A stretch of DNA of 64,000 bases from Streptomyces sp. CBMA152 (GCF_014596475.1 NZ_MECJ01000011.1:372001-436000), one strand, 5' to 3'. Counted from the stretch's first letter, positions 49,986 through 59,047 are shown. A program made the numbers and translations. Notes: a model not told the origin generated them from the letters alone.

Positions 49986-50121
49986 CGGCGCGTTCGAGGC
50001 CATGGCCGACGAGCCGTCCGAGCGCGCCTCACGCGCGCGTGGGCACCGGCCGCCCCCTGGCGATCAGCTCCCGCCGACGCGCACACTGAGTCCCGTCCAA
50101 CACCCATGAGGGGGAGCCGAG

Positions 50122-50247
50122 ATGGGCCACAGGCGGGACGGCAACGGCGAAGTGGGCGGCGACTACTCCAGCCCCGGAGACCCGGGCAATCCCGTGCCCG
50201 ACGACCACGACGACACCGGCGACGACACGCCCGACGACGAGGACTAG
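50122..50247 (+). CDS. 41-residue Asp-rich peptide, candidate RiPP precursor
   Basis: ATG 50122 is preceded by GGGGGAGCCGAG. The 41-codon frame begins MGHRRDGNGEVGGDYS and ends VPDDHDDTGDDTPDDED, so 13 of 41 residues are Asp, all but two in the C-terminal two thirds. No signal peptide, Cys or hydrophobic core is present. Its stop lies 16 bp before the PIMT-like methyltransferase gene. A short acidic peptide beside a lone PIMT homologue is the arrangement expected for aspartimide-type RiPPs (imiditides) or PIMT-containing graspetides. No ATP-grasp or lanthionine gene is adjacent. Real expression is unproven. Confidence 0.55.
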   Translation: MGHRRDGNGEVGGDYSSPGDPGNPVPDDHDDTGDDTPDDED

Positions 50248-50263
50248 GGCCACTCCGGGGGCT

Positions 50264-51133
50264 GTGATGGACGCGGCCACACTGCGCGCCCGGTGCGCGG
50301 CGAAGATAGCGGCCCGGAAGGTCGGGCACTTCCATGACCACCCATGGCTGTACGAGGCGTTTCTGTCCGTCCCACGGGAACACTTCGTCCCCGATGTGGT
50401 CTGGTGGCCGGTCCAGGACGACGCCGGTCTCTTTCCCGTCCTCGACCGTACCGCCGCCCCCGACCCATGGCTGCAGGCCGTCTACGACCCCCGGACGCCC
50501 CTCATCACGCAGATCGCCGACGGTGCCGTACGCCCCGAGGACGGACCCACCGACCGCGCCGACTTCACCAGCTCCATCTCGTGCGCGGCCGTCGTGGTCG
50601 ACATGCTCCACCACCTCGACCCGCAGGAACCGGACACGGTCCTGGAGATAGGCACCGGCACCGGCTACAGCGCGGCGCTGCTGTCCCGCCGGGTCCGCGC
50701 CGACCAGGTCGTCACCGTGGAGATCAGCCCCGAACTCGCCGACCACGCCGACCACAAGCTCGATGAACTGGGCGTGCGGCCGCTGGTGGTCACGGGCGAC
50801 GGCGAGCTGGGATGGGCCGCGCGCGCCCCGTACGACCGCGTCCTGTCCACCGTCGCGGTCCGCCGCGTCCCCCAGGCATGGCTCGACCAGACGACCGCGG
50901 GCGGCACCATCCTTACGCCGCTGGACACCCCCTTCGGCCACGAGGCGCTGTTACGCCTCGTCGCCGACGGGAAGGGTGGCGCCGAAGGCCACCTCGTCAC
51001 AGGCGTCTCCTTCATGAAGACCCGCGCCCAGCGCCCCCGCCGACCGTACGCCGAGCTGGGCTGGCCCACCTGGACCGACTACCGCGTCACCGTCCGCGAC
51101 GGCACCCAGCGGATCTGGGCGCCGCGCGAGTGA
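50264..51133 (+). CDS. Protein-L-isoaspartate O-methyltransferase-like enzyme (PIMT family)
   Basis: A 289-residue SAM-dependent methyltransferase. Motif I is VLEIGTGTGYSAALLSRRV, preceded by DFTSSISCAAVVVDMLHHLD, the PIMT substrate-loop region. The N-terminal block FLSVPREHFVPDVVW is typical of actinobacterial PIMT-like proteins associated with peptides. Either GTG 50264 or ATG 50267 is the start (GGGGG box upstream). Canonical PIMT repairs isoaspartate in proteins; PIMT homologues in RiPP clusters methylate Asp side chains that then close to aspartimide. The adjacent acidic peptide favours the second role, but a repair role is not excluded. Confidence 0.82.
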   Translation: MMDAATLRARCAAKIAARKVGHFHDHPWLYEAFLSVPREHFVPDVVWWPVQDDAGLFPVLDRTAAPDPWLQAVYDPRTPLITQIADGAVRPEDGPTDRADFTSSISCAAVVVDMLHHLDPQEPDTVLEIGTGTGYSAALLSRRVRADQVVTVEISPELADHADHKLDELGVRPLVVTGDGELGWAARAPYDRVLSTVAVRRVPQAWLDQTTAGGTILTPLDTPFGHEALLRLVADGKGGAEGHLVTGVSFMKTRAQRPRRPYAELGWPTWTDYRVTVRDGTQRIWAPRE

Positions 51134-51146
51134 CGAGGCCGAAGGC

Positions 51147-53288
51147 TCAACCCGAGACGCTGGCCCGCCCGTTCTCGATGTGGCCCATCAGGCGACGCCG
51201 GAAGCCGCCGGAACGGTCGGCGGTGATCTCCAGGTCGTACCAGCCGTGCGCGTCCGCGGCCGAGTGCGCGATCGTCCGCGTGCGGCCCGGCTTGACGGTG
51301 ATCGTACGGGTCCAGTCGCGCAGGTCGGACTCGTCGGCGTAGCCGAGGGGGCGGACCGAGAAGGTCACCGTGGTGGTGCCGGTGTTGCGCAGGGTGAGGT
51401 GGAGGTCGCGGTGGTCGGAGTCCACATGCGAGGTCACCTCCGGCCCGGTCGGCGTCGCGGTGCCCTGGAACTCCCGCCGGAAGCCGTTGGGGCCGGTGAC
51501 GGTGAAGTGGTAAGCGGCGTCCGCGAGTTGGGCCAGCGGCACGCTCCACTCACCTTTGCCCCGGACGTCCTTGTGCTGGGGCGCTGCGAACTCCTTGGCG
51601 TAGGGGTACAGCGCGAAGTGCGCGCTCGCGCGGCCCGTGTTGGCCAGCTCCACCTTCAGGCTGCCGCCCGCCACGCGCGCGTGGGCGTCGGGCTGGTACG
51701 GCAGCGCACGGGCGGGACGCGTGCCCTCCTCCTGGACGGGCATGTGCTGCACGGCCGGGGGCAGCGGGCGCCAGCGGTCGCTCATCGGCGGGATGGGGCC
51801 CGGGTGCGCGACCTGGGGGCGGCGCCGGGTGCGGGAGAAGTCGAACGCCGAGGTCAGATCGCCGGTGACGGTGCGCCGCCACTGGCTGATGTTGGGCTCG
51901 TGCACCCCCGTCCACTTCTCCAGGAAGCGGATCACCGAGGTGTGGTCGAAGACCTCGGAGCAGACGTAGCCGCCGACGCTCCACGGCGAGATCACGAGCA
52001 TCGGTACGCGCGCGCCGAGGCCCGTCGGCTTGCCGCCCCACTGCTCCTCGGCGACCTCGGGCGGGGCCACCGGCGGCGGGACGTGGTCGAAGAAGCCGTC
52101 GTTCTCGTCGTAGTTGAGCAGGACGACCGTGTGCCGCCAGACGTCCGGGTTGCGGCCGAGCGCGTCCAGGACCTTGTAGACGATCGTGGCGCTGTGCACC
52201 GGCGACGAGACGCTGGGGTGCTCCGAGTCGAGCGCGGAGGGCACCAGGTAGGAGACCTCCGGGAGGGTCCCGGCCGCCACGTCCTTCGCGAAGGACTCGG
52301 CGAGCGTGCCGGTCGGCAGGCGTCGCAGTCCCCGCTCGAACAGGCTGCGCTCGGCCTTGGTCAGCGTGGCGACACCCTGCTCCAGGAGGCCGAGTAGCCG
52401 CCCGCGTTCGGCGTTGTCAGTGGTGCCGCGTACAACGGAGTAGAAGGACTCCATGTACGTGTGTCCGCCGGTCTTGGCGAGGGCCTTGCGGGCGATGGCT
52501 TTGAAGGTGGTGAAGAACTCGATCTGGTTGTCGGTGAAGTTCTCCCATTCCGTGTACGTCTTCCAGCTGTGCCCGGCCTGCTCCAGCCGCTCGGCGTACG
52601 TGCCCCAGCCGTATCCGGCGTGCGTCCCCTCGTCGTAGGCGTCGTTGCCGACGGCCCGCTTCCCGTTGGCCTCGAACCCCGTCTTGCCGCTCCAGAGGTG
52701 GTTGCGGTTGGGGCTCGTCGAGGAGTGGATGGAGGAGTGGTAGGCGTCGCAGACGGTGAAGGTGTCGGCGAGCTCGTAGTGCAGGGGGATGTCCTGGCGG
52801 TCGTAGTACGCCATGGTGGCGGAGGTCTTGGCGGAGACCCAGTTGTCCATCCAGCCGCTGTTCCACGCCTTGGCGCCGCCGCTCCAGGAGTGGTCCAGGG
52901 CGCCTATGTACTGCAGGTCCTTCTTCTGCGTGGCTGCGGCGCCGCGTACGGGGAAAGGCAGCACGGTGGTGCCCAGCGGCCCCGGCTGCTCGAACACCGG
53001 CTTGCCGTCCGGCAGTTGGAGTGCGTTGCGGTCACCGAAGCCACGCACTCCGCGCAGGGTGCCGAAGTAGTGGTCGAACGAACGGTTCTCCTGCATCAGG
53101 ATCACGACGTGCTTGACCGCCCGGAGCCCGCCGGACGCCGGTTCGGCGGCCATCGCGGCCTGGAGCGACGGCGGGAGCAGCGAGCCGGCGGCGACCGCCC
53201 CGAGCGCGCCGCCGCCGAGGGCGAACAGGCGCCGCCGCGAAATGCCGCTGCCCGCGCCGTCCGTGCCGTCTGCGATGTCCGTGGTCAA
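51147..53288 (-). CDS. Tat-exported phosphocholine-type phospholipase C
   Basis: A 713-residue enzyme. The twin-arginine signal SRRRLFALGGGALGAVAAG lies near residues 17-35. The phosphoesterase core opens VKHVVILMQENRSFDHYFG and includes DAYHSSIHSSTSPNRNHLWS, VVLLNYDENDGFFDH and VFDHTSVIRFLEKW. A C-terminal DUF756-type beta domain pair follows (about 500-690). TTG 53288 is the start because AGGAGG lies 6 nt upstream. It cleaves phospholipids outside the cell, releasing phosphoryl head groups. Confidence 0.92.
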   Translation of the reverse strand: MTTDIADGTDGAGSGISRRRLFALGGGALGAVAAGSLLPPSLQAAMAAEPASGGLRAVKHVVILMQENRSFDHYFGTLRGVRGFGDRNALQLPDGKPVFEQPGPLGTTVLPFPVRGAAATQKKDLQYIGALDHSWSGGAKAWNSGWMDNWVSAKTSATMAYYDRQDIPLHYELADTFTVCDAYHSSIHSSTSPNRNHLWSGKTGFEANGKRAVGNDAYDEGTHAGYGWGTYAERLEQAGHSWKTYTEWENFTDNQIEFFTTFKAIARKALAKTGGHTYMESFYSVVRGTTDNAERGRLLGLLEQGVATLTKAERSLFERGLRRLPTGTLAESFAKDVAAGTLPEVSYLVPSALDSEHPSVSSPVHSATIVYKVLDALGRNPDVWRHTVVLLNYDENDGFFDHVPPPVAPPEVAEEQWGGKPTGLGARVPMLVISPWSVGGYVCSEVFDHTSVIRFLEKWTGVHEPNISQWRRTVTGDLTSAFDFSRTRRRPQVAHPGPIPPMSDRWRPLPPAVQHMPVQEEGTRPARALPYQPDAHARVAGGSLKVELANTGRASAHFALYPYAKEFAAPQHKDVRGKGEWSVPLAQLADAAYHFTVTGPNGFRREFQGTATPTGPEVTSHVDSDHRDLHLTLRNTGTTTVTFSVRPLGYADESDLRDWTRTITVKPGRTRTIAHSAADAHGWYDLEITADRSGGFRRRLMGHIENGRASVSG

Positions 53289-53515
53289 GGGGTCCTCCTG
53301 GGCCGTACGTGGTGAGGTGCTACGACCGTGACGGTACTGACATGCGATGTCCAGGAGAAGACCGGCCGCCGGATTGCCGGTGAACGTCCACATGCCCGTG
53401 CCGGAGGTCCACGGGGTGTCCGGTTCCGCCCGAAGTCTCACGGCTGCCACTCATCCTCCGTGCGGCCACAGCCGGTTCCGGGGCATTGTCAGACCCCGCT
53501 ACTACGCTTCCTTCC

Positions 53516-54223
53516 ATGACTGAATTCGTACTTGTGGCAGGCGCTTGGCTCGGGTCCGAAGCATGGGACGACGTGCTGCCGGGGCTGCGCGCGGCCGGGC
53601 ACGGCGTGCATCCCGTGACGCTGTCGGGTGTCGCCGAGAAGCAGGGCGTGCCGGCCGGGCAGCAGACGCATGTCCAGGACATCGTCGACGAGATCGAGCG
53701 TCTCGATCTGCGCGATGTCGTCCTGGTCGGGCACAGCTACTCGGGCATCCCCGTCGGTCAGGCCGCCGAGCGGATCGGCGACAGGCTGGCCCGGGTGGTG
53801 TTCGTCGACTCCAACGTCCCGACCGACGGCGAGTCGTTCGTCTCCCGCTGGCCCGAGTGGCGCGCGGTCCTTGAGGCGTCGATCGCCGAGAACGGGGGCT
53901 TCTGGCCTCCGCTGCCCGCGGCCGAGTTCGAGGGCCACGGTCTCGACGAGAAGCAGATCGCCCGGATCCTGGATGGTGCGACGCCGCATCCGGGCGCCTC
54001 ACTGACCGAGCCCGCGGTGCTGACCCGCCCGCTGGGCGAGCTTCCGACGACGTATGTGAAGTGCCTGCTCGACGGGGCCGAACCGACCGACGACGTGGCC
54101 GAGTTGCTGACCAGCGAGCACTGGCGGCTGGTCACGCTGGACACGGGGCACTGGCCCATGTTCTCCCAGCCGCGCGAGCTGACCGCGATCCTTCTGGAGG
54201 CGGCGGCCGCTCCCGCCATATGA
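53516..54223 (+). CDS. Alpha/beta hydrolase
   Basis: A 235-residue EstE/MenH-like hydrolase. FVLVAGAWLGSEAWDDV gives the oxyanion region, VVLVGHSYSGIPV the nucleophile Ser (about residue 78), and VTLDTGHWPMFSQP the catalytic His. No clear RBS precedes the ATG, so a leaderless or weakly translated mRNA is possible. Substrate unknown. Confidence 0.85.
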   Translation: MTEFVLVAGAWLGSEAWDDVLPGLRAAGHGVHPVTLSGVAEKQGVPAGQQTHVQDIVDEIERLDLRDVVLVGHSYSGIPVGQAAERIGDRLARVVFVDSNVPTDGESFVSRWPEWRAVLEASIAENGGFWPPLPAAEFEGHGLDEKQIARILDGATPHPGASLTEPAVLTRPLGELPTTYVKCLLDGAEPTDDVAELLTSEHWRLVTLDTGHWPMFSQPRELTAILLEAAAAPAI

Positions 54224-54244
54224 ACCGCGGCCGCAAAGACCCGG

Positions 54245-55027
54245 TCACAGACTCCGCGCGATCGTGCTGATCACCTCGTCCAGCGCGATCGCCTCCAGGC
54301 CCGTGCCCGCCCTGGAGGAGACGAACAAGGTCTTGTCCCAGGTCTCGGCCAGGTCGCGCCACGGCTCGGCCTCGGGGGCGAAGAGGAGCAGACGCTTGGC
54401 GGACTGGTCCATGACGGCGCCGTCGTGGCCGGGGCGGCCCCACTGCTCGTGCAGCTCGTCCAAGCTGCGCGGGTAGACGTCACCGTCGTAACCGGGGACG
54501 GGCACCAGCCCCGAGGCCGGTCCGGCGTCGCGCTCGCCCCGGCGCCGGCCCAGCCACGACCGTGTGCGCGAGGCGAGCGGGGCCCTCTGCCAGCCGGGGG
54601 TGTGCTTCCCCAGCGGGTGGGCCGCGGCGTCGGTGAACATCACGACGATGTGCCGTTCGGCGCCGCCCCGCTCCTTCCGTGACCACGGCGACTGCACGGC
54701 CAGGGCCAGGGCCTCCAGACCCGACTCGGGAGCGTCACCGCCGCCGGTCGCCTTCAGAGCGTTCACGAAGTCCTTGAACTCCTTTACCTGTTGCGGGAGT
54801 TCAAGGAACGGGGTGCGCTCGATGGACCGGTCGCCGTCCGAACCGAAGTCACGGAAGGCGATCACCCGCAGCCGGAGCCGCCCCATGGCCATGCCCCGCT
54901 TGACCATCACCGACTCCAGCCGCTGATGAAAGGAGAGTGCCCCCTTCTTCACCTTCTCCAGCACCGGGCTCATGCTGCCCGTCACATCGATGCACAGCAC
55001 GATGTCGACGCCACAGCCGTCACGCAC
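54245..55027 (-). CDS. VWA-domain protein
   Basis: A 260-residue von Willebrand A domain protein. The metal-ion-dependent adhesion site is VDIVLCIDVTGSMSPVLEKV, followed by ATGGGDAPESGLEAL (Thr position) and VVMFTDAAAHPL (Asp). No signal peptide. The start is inferred as GTG 55027, with GGAG 7 nt upstream, because residues further upstream are antisense-like Arg-rich sequence and belong to the end of the ligase gene. It lies 29 bp after the glutamate-cysteine ligase-like gene, so they are probably co-expressed. Confidence 0.78.
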   Translation of the reverse strand: MRDGCGVDIVLCIDVTGSMSPVLEKVKKGALSFHQRLESVMVKRGMAMGRLRLRVIAFRDFGSDGDRSIERTPFLELPQQVKEFKDFVNALKATGGGDAPESGLEALALAVQSPWSRKERGGAERHIVVMFTDAAAHPLGKHTPGWQRAPLASRTRSWLGRRRGERDAGPASGLVPVPGYDGDVYPRSLDELHEQWGRPGHDGAVMDQSAKRLLLFAPEAEPWRDLAETWDKTLFVSSRAGTGLEAIALDEVISTIARSL

Positions 55028-55056
55028 ACCGGACTCCGCCAACGCCCCCGACCCCC

Positions 55057-56406
55057 TCAGACACGGAACGCGTCGACATAGCGGCGCGGATCGCGTCGCA
55101 GGTCCCCGTCCCAGCGCTCGGCGCACTGCTCGGCGAAAGTCTTTCCCGTACGCAGCACCTCGTCCAGCGGATCGAGGAAGTCCAGTACTTCGGGCGCCTC
55201 CAGGCCCGCGTCCACGCGTGCCCGCAGCCCCGCCCTGGCCAACTTGACGAGTTCCAGGGCGAGTTCGTCCATCCGGTCCTTGCCGAGCAGGGTGCGCAGC
55301 CCCTCGACGGGCAGCCTGGCGGTGGCCGCGGCATGCTCCGCCACGGTGTACTGCTTCAGGAGCTCCCAGGCCGCCTCCCGGGACGGCGGGTGGTAGGTGA
55401 GTCCCACCCACAGCGCGGGCACGGCCGGGATGTTGCGGTACGACGGGCCGTCCGCCGCGCGCAGCTCCAGGGTCCGGCGCGGCCGTACATGCGTCCACAC
55501 CTGCGTCAGATGGGAGACCCAGTGGTCGAAGGTCGGCATGAGTCCGTCGTCGAAGCCCTGCTCCATGATGGTGGCGAACGACCGCTGCGGGGCCGTCCGG
55601 TAGCGCCCCTCCGCGTCCACGTAGTAGATCATCGGGAGGCCCAGGGCCCAGTCGATGATGTCGTCGACGCTCACGTCACCGCACAGCGCGGGCCGCAGCG
55701 GCCCGCAGCGCTGCGGATCCACCCACAGCCAGTCCCGCGACCGCTGCGAGAGCAGTCCGTTCAACTGGCCACCATGGAAAGGCGAGTTGACCATCAGCGC
55801 GGCGACCACCGGCGACGCGGCCGCCTGCATCCGCAGCTTGCGGGTGAAGTCCTCGTCGGAGAGGTAGTCGAGGTGCACCTGGGTGCTCATGGCCAGGGTC
55901 AGGATCTCGGGTGCGTAGCTGCCGACCGAGCCGATACGGCTGAAGTGCCGGCGCATCACCCTCCCCCGGGTCATGGGCACCCATGAAATGGTGTCGACCC
56001 GGTCGAACGGGAAGCGCGAGCCGGGCACCAGGGCCCAGCCGAACCGCCCGGCGAGTTCGCTCAGGCGCTCCATGGCCGCCCGCATGTCGGCCACCGCGCC
56101 GGTGACATTGGCGGCCGGGACCGACGAGTACTCGATCTGGCCGCCGTGCTCCAGTGTGATCCGTATGCCGTCCGGCAGTGCCACGCCGGTCAGTTCACCT
56201 GCGTCCTGCTCGGGTTCGCCGTCCCATTCGTCGAGCATGGCCTCCAGGACGGCCTTGACTCCGTTCTTGCCCTGATACGGGGCGGCTCGCCCGGTATCAG
56301 GATCCACGAGCCCGCTCTCCACTTCCAGCCCGACACCTTCGGAGGTGTCCGTCGGCCGGGCGAACAGAGATCGGAGCTCGTCACGCTTCAGCTGGTCGGT
56401 GCGCAC
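55057..56406 (-). CDS. Glutamate-cysteine ligase-family protein (GCS2/EgtA-like)
   Basis: A 449-residue carboxylate-amine ligase. Blocks: GVGLEVESGLVDPDTG at the start of the fold, RITLEHGGQIEYSSVP, MSTQVHLDYLSDEDF, RTLELRAADGPS, which match the substrate and metal sites of plant-type glutamate-cysteine ligases. GTG 56406 follows GGGAGGG. In mycothiol-producing actinomycetes such enzymes may serve ergothioneine (EgtA) or other gamma-glutamyl products, but no egtBCDE genes are adjacent. The partner is the VWA gene downstream. Confidence 0.85.
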   Translation of the reverse strand: MRTDQLKRDELRSLFARPTDTSEGVGLEVESGLVDPDTGRAAPYQGKNGVKAVLEAMLDEWDGEPEQDAGELTGVALPDGIRITLEHGGQIEYSSVPAANVTGAVADMRAAMERLSELAGRFGWALVPGSRFPFDRVDTISWVPMTRGRVMRRHFSRIGSVGSYAPEILTLAMSTQVHLDYLSDEDFTRKLRMQAAASPVVAALMVNSPFHGGQLNGLLSQRSRDWLWVDPQRCGPLRPALCGDVSVDDIIDWALGLPMIYYVDAEGRYRTAPQRSFATIMEQGFDDGLMPTFDHWVSHLTQVWTHVRPRRTLELRAADGPSYRNIPAVPALWVGLTYHPPSREAAWELLKQYTVAEHAAATARLPVEGLRTLLGKDRMDELALELVKLARAGLRARVDAGLEAPEVLDFLDPLDEVLRTGKTFAEQCAERWDGDLRRDPRRYVDAFRV

Positions 56407-56549
56407 AGCAGCCCTCCCGCTCGTCGTCCGCTCACAGCGTGAATGACCCGGCGTCGGCCAGCAACAGGGCAGTCCCGGACACCGGCCCGTCCACCCCACT
56501 GGGTGTTTTCCGTCCCGGTGTTGAGCGTGCCGCCCCGGTTTTGCGTACT

Positions 56550-56568
56550 GAGGTGAATGAGTCACCTC
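56550..56568 (+). promoter_or_regulatory. Start-codon hairpin masking the ribosome binding site
   Basis: GAGGTGA (the Shine-Dalgarno) and TCACCTC (codons 2-4) form perfect 7-bp arms around the 5-nt loop ATGAG, which contains the start codon. If folded it hides both elements. Confidence 0.5.
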
Positions 56569-57792
56569 GATGGAGAACGTGCCTCGGCCGGGCGCCGCCG
56601 ACCTCGGGTACGGAAGTGGGTGCCCGCCCGGCGAGCCGTCGCGATCCTGGCGTTCGTGGTCGTGGCGGCGAGTGCTCCGGCAGAGGCGGCCGCCGCCGAT
56701 CCGTCGACGGGTCAGCAGTCGGCTGTGACGGCCACCCTTCGTGGGCTGCGGCGCGGAGCCTTCGACCGGGCCGTCATCCATGGGCGCGGCCGGAACGCGG
56801 TCGTGCCCGCAGGGCTGCTGCTGATGGACACCGACGGCGGCGGCACCCTGGAGACGTACGGGATCGATCTGCGCGACTCGACCCGGTCCGGGGCGAGCTA
56901 CCGGGAGTCCGCCACCGGCGCGACGCCGCTCAACGGCAACCCCGGCGCGGGCCGGATCCGCTGGATCGCGCAGAACTCGTTCCCGCAGGTAGACGACCTC
57001 GCCGGGCTGGCCCGGCGGGCCGGTCTGTCGTCCCCGCTCAGCGCGGCGGCAGCAGCCGCCGGCACCCAGGTGGCCATCTGGCGCCTCGCGAACAACGTCG
57101 ACGTCGACGCGACCGACCCGCAGGCCGACCGGTTCGCGGACTGGCTGCGGGACCAGGCGCAGAGTGTCGACGAGCCCTCCGATCCGCTCACCCTCGACAA
57201 CACCTCGGTGTCCGGCAGGCCGGGAACACGGCTCGGCCCGGTCGTCGTGCGCACCACCCCGGGCGGCCGGGTCACCGTCACCCCCTCCGGTGAGCTGACC
57301 GGCCAGAACGTCACGGTCGTCGACGCGGCGGGCCATCAGGTCGGCGGCGATGTCGGCGACGGCAGCACCCTCTTCTTCGACGTGCCCGCCGCCGCGTCCG
57401 ACGGCAGCGGCGCGGTGACGTTCCGTACGACAGCATCGGGTCTCGTCGGCCGCGTGTTCACCAGCGAGGGCAGCCAGGCCCAAATCGCCGCCGCGGCAAG
57501 CGAGTCCGCCACTTCGGCTCAGGCCACCGTCTTCTGGTCGGCGTCCGGCCCGACCTCGTCGCCGAGCCCGTCCGCGTCGGCCGGAGCGGCGAACGGCTGC
57601 ACGGGAGCGGGCTGCGCCTCACGTGCACCCGGCGCCGACAAGAGCACGCCGAGGCAGAACCTCGGCTCGGTCGTCACGCGTGACGACCTCGTGCAGACCG
57701 CCCTCTCCAGGACCAACTCGCTCATCGGGGGGGCGGTGTTCGTGCTGATGGGCGCCATGGTCTTCGTGCTGCGCCGACTGCGGCTGCGGTGA
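56557..57792 (+). CDS. Thioester (TQXA)-domain surface protein with lost thioester Cys
   Basis: A 411-residue exported membrane-anchored protein. Signal peptide about residues 20-48, thioester-type domain about 60-210 with the Gln-containing motif AAGTQVAIWRLAN, a beta domain (about 215-310), a Ser/Pro/Ala-rich stalk, and a C-terminal helix SLIGGAVFVLMGAMVFVL with RRLRLR. In the family a Cys in a YCIDL-type motif bonds to this Gln; here the motif reads ETYGIDLRDS, with Gly. No LAXTG sorting motif is present. It is probably a degenerated adhesin-like protein, anchored by its helix. Confidence 0.75.
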   Translation: MSHLDGERASAGRRRPRVRKWVPARRAVAILAFVVVAASAPAEAAAADPSTGQQSAVTATLRGLRRGAFDRAVIHGRGRNAVVPAGLLLMDTDGGGTLETYGIDLRDSTRSGASYRESATGATPLNGNPGAGRIRWIAQNSFPQVDDLAGLARRAGLSSPLSAAAAAAGTQVAIWRLANNVDVDATDPQADRFADWLRDQAQSVDEPSDPLTLDNTSVSGRPGTRLGPVVVRTTPGGRVTVTPSGELTGQNVTVVDAAGHQVGGDVGDGSTLFFDVPAAASDGSGAVTFRTTASGLVGRVFTSEGSQAQIAAAASESATSAQATVFWSASGPTSSPSPSASAGAANGCTGAGCASRAPGADKSTPRQNLGSVVTRDDLVQTALSRTNSLIGGAVFVLMGAMVFVLRRLRLR

Positions 57793-57880
57793 GACGGATC
57801 GGTGGGCGCTGAACATTCCGCGCTCCCGCACCGTATGGCTCCCCGAGTCGAGTCGTCCCCCAGGGCAGGAGGCCACCCGC

Positions 57881-58999
57881 ATGTCACTCACGCGCCGCGC
57901 GTCATACGCCTGGGCCGCGTTCATCACCACGTTGGTGCTGCTCGGCGCCGGGTATCTCGTGGTCGGCGGTTCGTCGGACGACAGAGCCCTCGCGGGAGCG
58001 GCGCTTCCCGCGGGCTCGCACGGGACCGGCGGTGCGTCCGGCGACTGGCGGAACTGGGACGTGCACCAATGGCTGCGCCGGGCGGGCGACTTCATCAACC
58101 CGGTGGTCGACGGCGTATGGGGTACGGACCGTATGCGCGCGGCGCAGGGGTGGAGCAACACGGTCGGCGCGGGTGTCGCCGACGCCCAGGGCGTGTCGGA
58201 CCCGGCGCCCTCGCCCGTACCGGCTCAGCCCGAGAACCATCCCTACCGTGAGCACGCCGGCGCCTCCGGCAAGATCTTCTTCGACACTCCGGAAGGGCCC
58301 GCCGTCTGCTCGGGCACCGTGGTACACGATCCCGCGCACCCGGGGCGGTCGGATCTCGTGTGGACAGCCGGGCACTGCGTCCACGCGGGGCGCGCCGGGG
58401 GCTGGTACCGCAACGTCGTGTTCGTCCCCGACTTCAACGACACCGGAGGCAACAGGCGCGCCGGGGGCTCCCTGACCGCGATCGCCCCGCTGGGCACCTG
58501 GTGGGCCGACTGGGCCGAGACCTCGCCCGAGTGGATCAGTACGGGCGCCGCGACCGGGGGCGCGGGCGCGCCGTTCGACTTCGCGGTCTTCCATGTGCGC
58601 CAGGCACGCGGGGTCACCGGCTCGCTGGAGGAGACGATCGGTACCGCCGCACCGCAGGTTGACTTCGACACCTCGCCGACGGCGAGCGGTGTGCCGGTGG
58701 GCGTGTGGGGCTATCCGGCCCGTAAACCCTTCGACGGTTTCTCGATGTTCCGCTGCACCGGCCCCGCCAGGCGGCTCTCCATGGCCGACGACCAGCCGAC
58801 GCTGTACCGCGTCGGCTGCACGATGAACGGCGGCGCCTCCGGTGGCGGCTGGCTCACCCGCCGCGCGGACGGAACGCTCGCGCTCGTCTCCAACACGTCC
58901 ATCGGCCCGACTCCGTCCGTCTGGCTGGCCGGACCACGGCTGGGCCCGCAGGCCCGAAAGGTCTTCGACACGGTCAGCGCACGGTTCGCCGACCACTGA
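57881..58999 (+). CDS. Membrane-anchored or secreted trypsin-like serine protease
   Basis: A 372-residue protein with an N-terminal hydrophobic anchor (ITTLVLLGAGYLVVGG). Catalytic residues: His in VWTAGHCVHAG, Asp in PFDFAVFHVR, Ser in NGGASGGGWLT. GGAGG precedes the ATG. About 130 residues of linker separate anchor and protease domain. It forms a same-strand pair with the DUF4142 gene 48 bp downstream. Confidence 0.88.
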   Translation: MSLTRRASYAWAAFITTLVLLGAGYLVVGGSSDDRALAGAALPAGSHGTGGASGDWRNWDVHQWLRRAGDFINPVVDGVWGTDRMRAAQGWSNTVGAGVADAQGVSDPAPSPVPAQPENHPYREHAGASGKIFFDTPEGPAVCSGTVVHDPAHPGRSDLVWTAGHCVHAGRAGGWYRNVVFVPDFNDTGGNRRAGGSLTAIAPLGTWWADWAETSPEWISTGAATGGAGAPFDFAVFHVRQARGVTGSLEETIGTAAPQVDFDTSPTASGVPVGVWGYPARKPFDGFSMFRCTGPARRLSMADDQPTLYRVGCTMNGGASGGGWLTRRADGTLALVSNTSIGPTPSVWLAGPRLGPQARKVFDTVSARFADH

Positions 59000-59047
59000 G
59001 CCACCTTCCCCAGGCCAACCACCCCCACCCCACTCCAGGAGGAACCT

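Noticed and set aside
50000..50107. A 35-codon frame starting ATGGCCGACGAG between the palindromes and the Asp-rich peptide
   Set aside because: It has no ribosome binding site and runs through the repeat copy.
55057..56406. Ergothioneine gene egtA
   Set aside because: The family fits, but none of egtB, egtC, egtD or egtE is nearby, and the linked gene encodes a VWA protein.
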